Assembly (NCBI GenBank): GCA_934622035.1
Contig: CAKTVG010000013.1
Location: 10,468-74,467 of the forward strand
DNA length: 64,000 nt
Reading direction: 5' to 3'
From: an uncultured Oscillospiraceae bacterium
Lineage (GTDB): Bacteria > Bacillota > Clostridia > Oscillospirales > Oscillospiraceae
Shown piece by piece: positions 60,807 through 64,000 of this stretch. Positions within the stretch are counted from its first letter, which is position 1. Every line of letters starts with the position of its first letter. The translations under genes and the position numbers were made by a program. The notes below the pieces were generated by a model. It made no database searches, was not told the origin of the DNA, and saw only the letters and a list, made by a program, of their open reading frames with translations.

Positions 60807-61913
60807 ATGAATCGGACAACCGAAAAACTGTATGATGTCCTTGCGGTCTATGACTTCCCCGAGACGCTCGTGGGCGCGGTGCGCTACGGCTGCGGCCACA
60901 TCAACGACACCTATTGCGTCCTCTGCCAGCCGCAGGAGGGCGACTGCGTGCGTTTCATTTTACAGGGCCTTTCCTCTGCGGCCTTTCCGCATCCGGAGGA
61001 GCTGATGGAGAATTTCGTCCGCATTACGGACTATCTGCGCGAAAAAATCAAGGAGAACGGCGGCGATCCCGCCCGTGAGACACTGAGTCTGCTGCCCACG
61101 CGCGACGGTAAGCCCTATTTCACCGACGCCGTCGGAAAGGTCTGGCGCGTCATGCCCTTCATTGAGGGGACCGATTGTTTCCAGCGCGCGACGCCGGAGC
61201 TGTTTGCGGCCGCGGCGCGGGCGTTCGGGCATTTCCAGTACCTGCTGCGCGATTTTCCCGCCGGGACGCTGCACGAGCCGATCGCGCATTTCCACGATAC
61301 CGAGGATCGCTTCAAAAAGTTCTTGGCGGCACGCGAGGCCGACCGGATGCAGCGCGCGGCGATCGTCGCGGCTGAAATTCAGTTCGTCCTTGATCGCGAG
61401 GCCGACTGCTCGGTCGCGCTTCAGGCGCTGCGCGAGGGCAAGCTTCCGCTGCGCGTGACGCATAACGACACAAAGCTCAACAATATTCTCATCGACCGCC
61501 AAACCGGCGAGGGCATCTGCGTCATCGACCTCGACACGACCATGCCGGGCCTGTCCATCAACGATTTCGGCGATTCCATCCGCTTCGGCGCGAACCACAG
61601 CGCAGAGGACGAGAAGGACTTGTCAAAGGTCAATTTTGACATTGAGTTATACGAAATCTATGCGAAAAACTTCATCGCAGGTGCGCAGGGCGGCCTGACG
61701 GAGACGGAGCTTGCCTATCTTCCGTGGGGTGCGCGGCTGATGACGCTGGAATGCGGTATCCGCTTCCTGACGGACTACCTCGACGGCGACCGGTATTTCC
61801 ACATTTCCTACCCGGAGCAGAATCTCGACCGCTGCCGGACGCAGTTCAAGCTCGTGCGCGATATGGAACAGCAGTTCGAGGCAATGCAGAAAATCATTGA
61901 AAAGTACATCTGA
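60807..61913 (+). CDS. nahK: N-acetylhexosamine 1-kinase
   Basis: 368 residues; ATG 60807 is chosen with GGAGTG upstream. It is an aminoglycoside-phosphotransferase-like fold. The sequence follows bifidobacterial NahK closely: 'YGCGHINDTY' near 25, catalytic loop VTHNDTKLNNILID (~220), metal-binding VIDLDTTMPG (~240), then 'DFGDSIRFGANHSAEDEKDL' (~252) and 'TLECGIRFLTDYLDGDRYF' near 315. NahK converts GlcNAc or GalNAc to the 1-phosphate in lacto-N-biose/galacto-N-biose use. With the nucleotidyltransferase downstream it forms a HexNAc activation route. Confidence 0.92.
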   Translation: MNRTTEKLYDVLAVYDFPETLVGAVRYGCGHINDTYCVLCQPQEGDCVRFILQGLSSAAFPHPEELMENFVRITDYLREKIKENGGDPARETLSLLPTRDGKPYFTDAVGKVWRVMPFIEGTDCFQRATPELFAAAARAFGHFQYLLRDFPAGTLHEPIAHFHDTEDRFKKFLAAREADRMQRAAIVAAEIQFVLDREADCSVALQALREGKLPLRVTHNDTKLNNILIDRQTGEGICVIDLDTTMPGLSINDFGDSIRFGANHSAEDEKDLSKVNFDIELYEIYAKNFIAGAQGGLTETELAYLPWGARLMTLECGIRFLTDYLDGDRYFHISYPEQNLDRCRTQFKLVRDMEQQFEAMQKIIEKYI

Positions 61914-61917
61914 GACT

Positions 61918-62868
61918 ATGAAAAACTACGCATTCGGGGTCGATGTCGGCGGAACGTTCTGCAAGCTTGGCCTCTTTGAAACGGACGGAACGCTGCTGGA
62001 GCGCTGGGAGATTCCGACAGACACGCGGGACGGCGGCACGCGCATTTTGCCGGATATTGCCGCCACCATTCAGGAACGGCAGACAAAACTGTCCGAAAAT
62101 TCCGTCTTTGGGATCGGGGTCGGCGTTCCTAGCCCTATGACACAGGACGGCGTTGCGATTAAAAGCGTCAATCTGGGCTGGGAGAATTATCCGGTCGCTT
62201 CAGAGCTTTCACGCCTGACCGGCCTGCCCGTCTACGCGGCAAACGACGTCAACGTCGCCTCGCTGGGGGAACTCTGGAAGGGGAGTGCCGTCGGCTATTC
62301 CAACGCAATCGTCCTGACGCTGGGCACGGGCATTGGCGGCGGGCTGATCGTCAACGGCCATCTCGTCAACGGTGAGACCGGCTCGGCGGGGGAGATCGGG
62401 CACATCATCGTCAATCCGCAGGAAACCGAGCGCTGCGCCTGCGGGCGCAGGGGCTGTCTGGAGCAGTACGCCTCTGCCACCGGCCTTGTGCGCATGGCCG
62501 AGCGCCGCCTGAGCGGAACGTCGGCGCACAGTATTTTGCGCGAAAAGAATCCGCTCACGGCCAAGGATATTTTTGACGCGGCCAAGGCGGGCGACGCGAT
62601 CGCCGTGGAGCTGGTGGAGAGCTTCGGACAGATTCTCGGCGGCGCGCTGTCGGATATGGCGTGCGTACTGAATCCGGAGATCATCGTGATCGGCGGCGGC
62701 GTGTCCAAGGCAGGCAGCATCGTGACGGACATCGTTCAGCGCTTTTTCTACGAAAAGACGCTGTTCACCTGCAAGAATACGAAGATCGTTCTTGCAACGT
62801 TGGGCAACGACGCGGGCATTTACGGCGGCGTGCGGCTGCTGTTAGAAAGAATCGAGGAATTGAAATGA
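61918..62868 (+). CDS. ROK-family sugar kinase
   Basis: 316 residues. The ATP-binding motif DVGGTFCKLG is at the N-terminus, the ROK zinc motif CACGRRGCLEQY near 178, the catalytic Asp in 'AANDVNVAS' (~105) and 'VIGGGVSKAG' near 265. It is probably a glucokinase or GlcNAc/ManNAc-type kinase. The ribosome site is weak, and the start lies 4 nt after the NahK stop, consistent with translational coupling. Confidence 0.88.
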   Translation: MKNYAFGVDVGGTFCKLGLFETDGTLLERWEIPTDTRDGGTRILPDIAATIQERQTKLSENSVFGIGVGVPSPMTQDGVAIKSVNLGWENYPVASELSRLTGLPVYAANDVNVASLGELWKGSAVGYSNAIVLTLGTGIGGGLIVNGHLVNGETGSAGEIGHIIVNPQETERCACGRRGCLEQYASATGLVRMAERRLSGTSAHSILREKNPLTAKDIFDAAKAGDAIAVELVESFGQILGGALSDMACVLNPEIIVIGGGVSKAGSIVTDIVQRFFYEKTLFTCKNTKIVLATLGNDAGIYGGVRLLLERIEELK

Positions 62869-63776
62869 GAGAAAAAAGAGAAAAACCGGTATTGGTCGTT
62901 ATGGCGGCCGGCATGGGCAGCCGCTATGGCGGACTGAAGCAGATCGATCCGGTCGGCAATCACGGTCAGCTTCTGCTGGATTATTCAATCTATGACGCGA
63001 AGCGTGCGGGCTTTGAGACCGTGATTTTCGTCATCAAGCGCGAGATCGAGCAGGCATTCCATGAAGCAATCGGGAACCGTTTCTCCGGCGCGATGCACGT
63101 CGAGTATGCGTATCAGGAGCTGGACGATCTTCCGGAGGGCTACTGCGTCCCTGAGGGGCGGACAAAGCCGTGGGGAACGGCGCATGCGATTCTGGCGGCG
63201 CGAAAGCTGGTGCGCGGGCCGTTTGCAGTTGTGAACGCGGACGATTATTACGGCCCGCAGGGCTTCAAGGAGATCTACGACTACCTGTGCGGCCGGAACG
63301 GCTATTGCATGGTCGGCTATTTGCTTGGCAATACCGTGACGGAGAACGGTCACGTTGCGCGCGGCGTCTGCACGGAAACCGCGGCGCACGAGCTGGTGCG
63401 GGTCGTCGAGCATACGCACATCGAAAAAGACGGCGACGGCGCGCGCTTTACCGAGGACGGCGGCCAAAGCTGGACGTATCTGTCCGGCGACACGATCGTT
63501 TCGATGAATCTCTGGGGTCTGCCCCGCGAATTCATGGACGAGGCGTGGAGCCGTTTCCCGGCATTTCTGGATGGTACAAAAGGAAAGGAAAAGGCGGAGT
63601 ACTTCCTGCCGTCTGTCGTCAGCAGCCTGATTGAAGAAGGCAAAACGACCGTCAAGGTGCTGCGAAGCACAGATAAATGGTATGGTGTGACCTACCATGC
63701 GGATAAGGCGGCAGTTACCGAAGCAATCGCGCATATGACGGCTTCCGGGCTGTATCCGGACAACCTCTGGAAGTAA
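62865..63776 (+). CDS. Sugar-1-phosphate nucleotidyltransferase
   Basis: 303 residues. The ATG overlaps the preceding stop. The nucleotidyltransferase signature VMAAGMGSRYGGLKQ near residue 12 and the metal-binding 'VVNADDYYG' (~122) are present. In the NahK context it likely converts HexNAc-1-phosphate or hexose-1-phosphate to a UDP-sugar. The substrate base and sugar are not certain from sequence. Confidence 0.85.
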   Translation: MREKREKPVLVVMAAGMGSRYGGLKQIDPVGNHGQLLLDYSIYDAKRAGFETVIFVIKREIEQAFHEAIGNRFSGAMHVEYAYQELDDLPEGYCVPEGRTKPWGTAHAILAARKLVRGPFAVVNADDYYGPQGFKEIYDYLCGRNGYCMVGYLLGNTVTENGHVARGVCTETAAHELVRVVEHTHIEKDGDGARFTEDGGQSWTYLSGDTIVSMNLWGLPREFMDEAWSRFPAFLDGTKGKEKAEYFLPSVVSSLIEEGKTTVKVLRSTDKWYGVTYHADKAAVTEAIAHMTASGLYPDNLWK

Positions 63777-63851
63777 AAAGTGAAATAAGACTGATTTGAA
63801 CAAAAGACCGCCGAGCTGGCAGTTTTCAGATCACAATTAGGAGGATAAAAA

Positions 63852-64000
63852 ATGAGTACATCTCGATACGGAACGATGATCGATTGTTCCCGAAATGCAG
63901 TCATGCGGCCGGAGACGGTGAAGCTTTGGATCGATCTTTCTGCTGCAATGGGTTATAACGCGCTGATGTTATACACAGAGGACACTTATGAAATTCCCGG
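63852..64000 (+). CDS. GH20-like beta-N-acetylhexosaminidase, N-terminus only (runs off window)
   Basis: AGGAGG lies 7 nt before the ATG. The first 49 residues (MIDCSRNAVMRPETVKLWID, then 'MGYNALMLYTEDTYEIP') match the start of the GH20 barrel of cytoplasmic hexosaminidase-like enzymes, where the first strand is 'M-x-D-x-S-R' and the second 'N-x-x-x-L-Y-x-E-D-x-y'. No signal peptide. Removal of terminal GlcNAc/GalNAc fits the NahK operon. Confidence 0.7.
   Translation, partial: MSTSRYGTMIDCSRNAVMRPETVKLWIDLSAAMGYNALMLYTEDTYEIP

Overview
The window looks like a chromosome segment of a moderately high-GC anaerobic Clostridia member, most likely a gut Oscillospiraceae-type organism. The reasons are the many CUT1-type sugar importers without their own ATPase, YesL (DUF624) and YesN-like (AraC plus membrane sensor) regulators, PxTGD-type surface anchors, Big_2/CNA_B repeat surface proteins, and strong AGGAGG-type ribosome binding sites. 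Almost every gene serves capture, cleavage or early metabolism of complex glycans. No rRNA, tRNA, CRISPR array or transposase was seen.

Layout. (1) 1-20231, plus strand: one very long co-directional operon. It holds two solute-binding proteins (the second with a large N-terminal extension), two permease pairs, an NHL-repeat/YIP1 membrane protein, a DUF5696-like secreted protein, a membrane-anchored GH31, a nucleoside-hydrolase-fold protein and a surface GH78 rhamnosidase with inserted lectin-like repeats. (2) 20298-24770: a Zn-dependent polyol/sugar dehydrogenase, a 5'-truncated ribulose-phosphate 3-epimerase, and a spliced-in 2.4-kb piece of an iron/phosphonate-type ABC operon cut at both ends. 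A truncated membrane gene follows. This is either a real rearrangement or an assembly chimera. (3) 24974-30328: a giant surface protein with a glycerophosphodiesterase domain, CBM, triplicated LamG and Big_2 domains, followed by a dense cluster of intergenic hairpins. (4) 30691-32616: a LacI repressor fused to a PfkB sugar kinase, with a near-consensus promoter. (5) about 33.1-34.85 kb: a graveyard of defence-type gene fragments (C5 methyltransferase joined to a restriction-like N-terminus, and an AAA ATPase with an in-frame stop). (6) 34957-41045, minus strand: an AraC-led operon of three Gfo/Idh/MocA proteins and a TIM-barrel epimerase, plus a separate fourth Gfo/Idh/MocA gene. (7) 41554-56859, plus strand: a giant wall-anchored heparinase-II/III-like lyase, a 2-hydroxyacid dehydrogenase, a YesN-like membrane AraC regulator, an LplABC-like importer, a TIM-barrel epimerase and an intracellular GH31. 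(8) 56808-58360, minus: two tandem amidohydrolases. (9) 58505-64000, plus: DUF4091 protein, YesL, N-acetylhexosamine 1-kinase (NahK), ROK kinase, sugar nucleotidyltransferase and the start of a GH20-like hexosaminidase.

How the parts fit. Surface enzymes (GH31, GH78, lyase, GDPD protein) would release oligosaccharides. Four sets of transporter genes import them, presumably with a shared ATPase encoded elsewhere. The intracellular enzymes then follow three themes: oxidation/elimination chemistry (Gfo/Idh/MocA plus TIM-barrel proteins), acid or lactone processing (2-hydroxyacid dehydrogenase, amidohydrolases), and HexNAc salvage (NahK, nucleotidyltransferase, GH20). By eye the 35-58 kb block is AT-richer than its flanks. 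All functional statements come from reading motifs; no database search was run.
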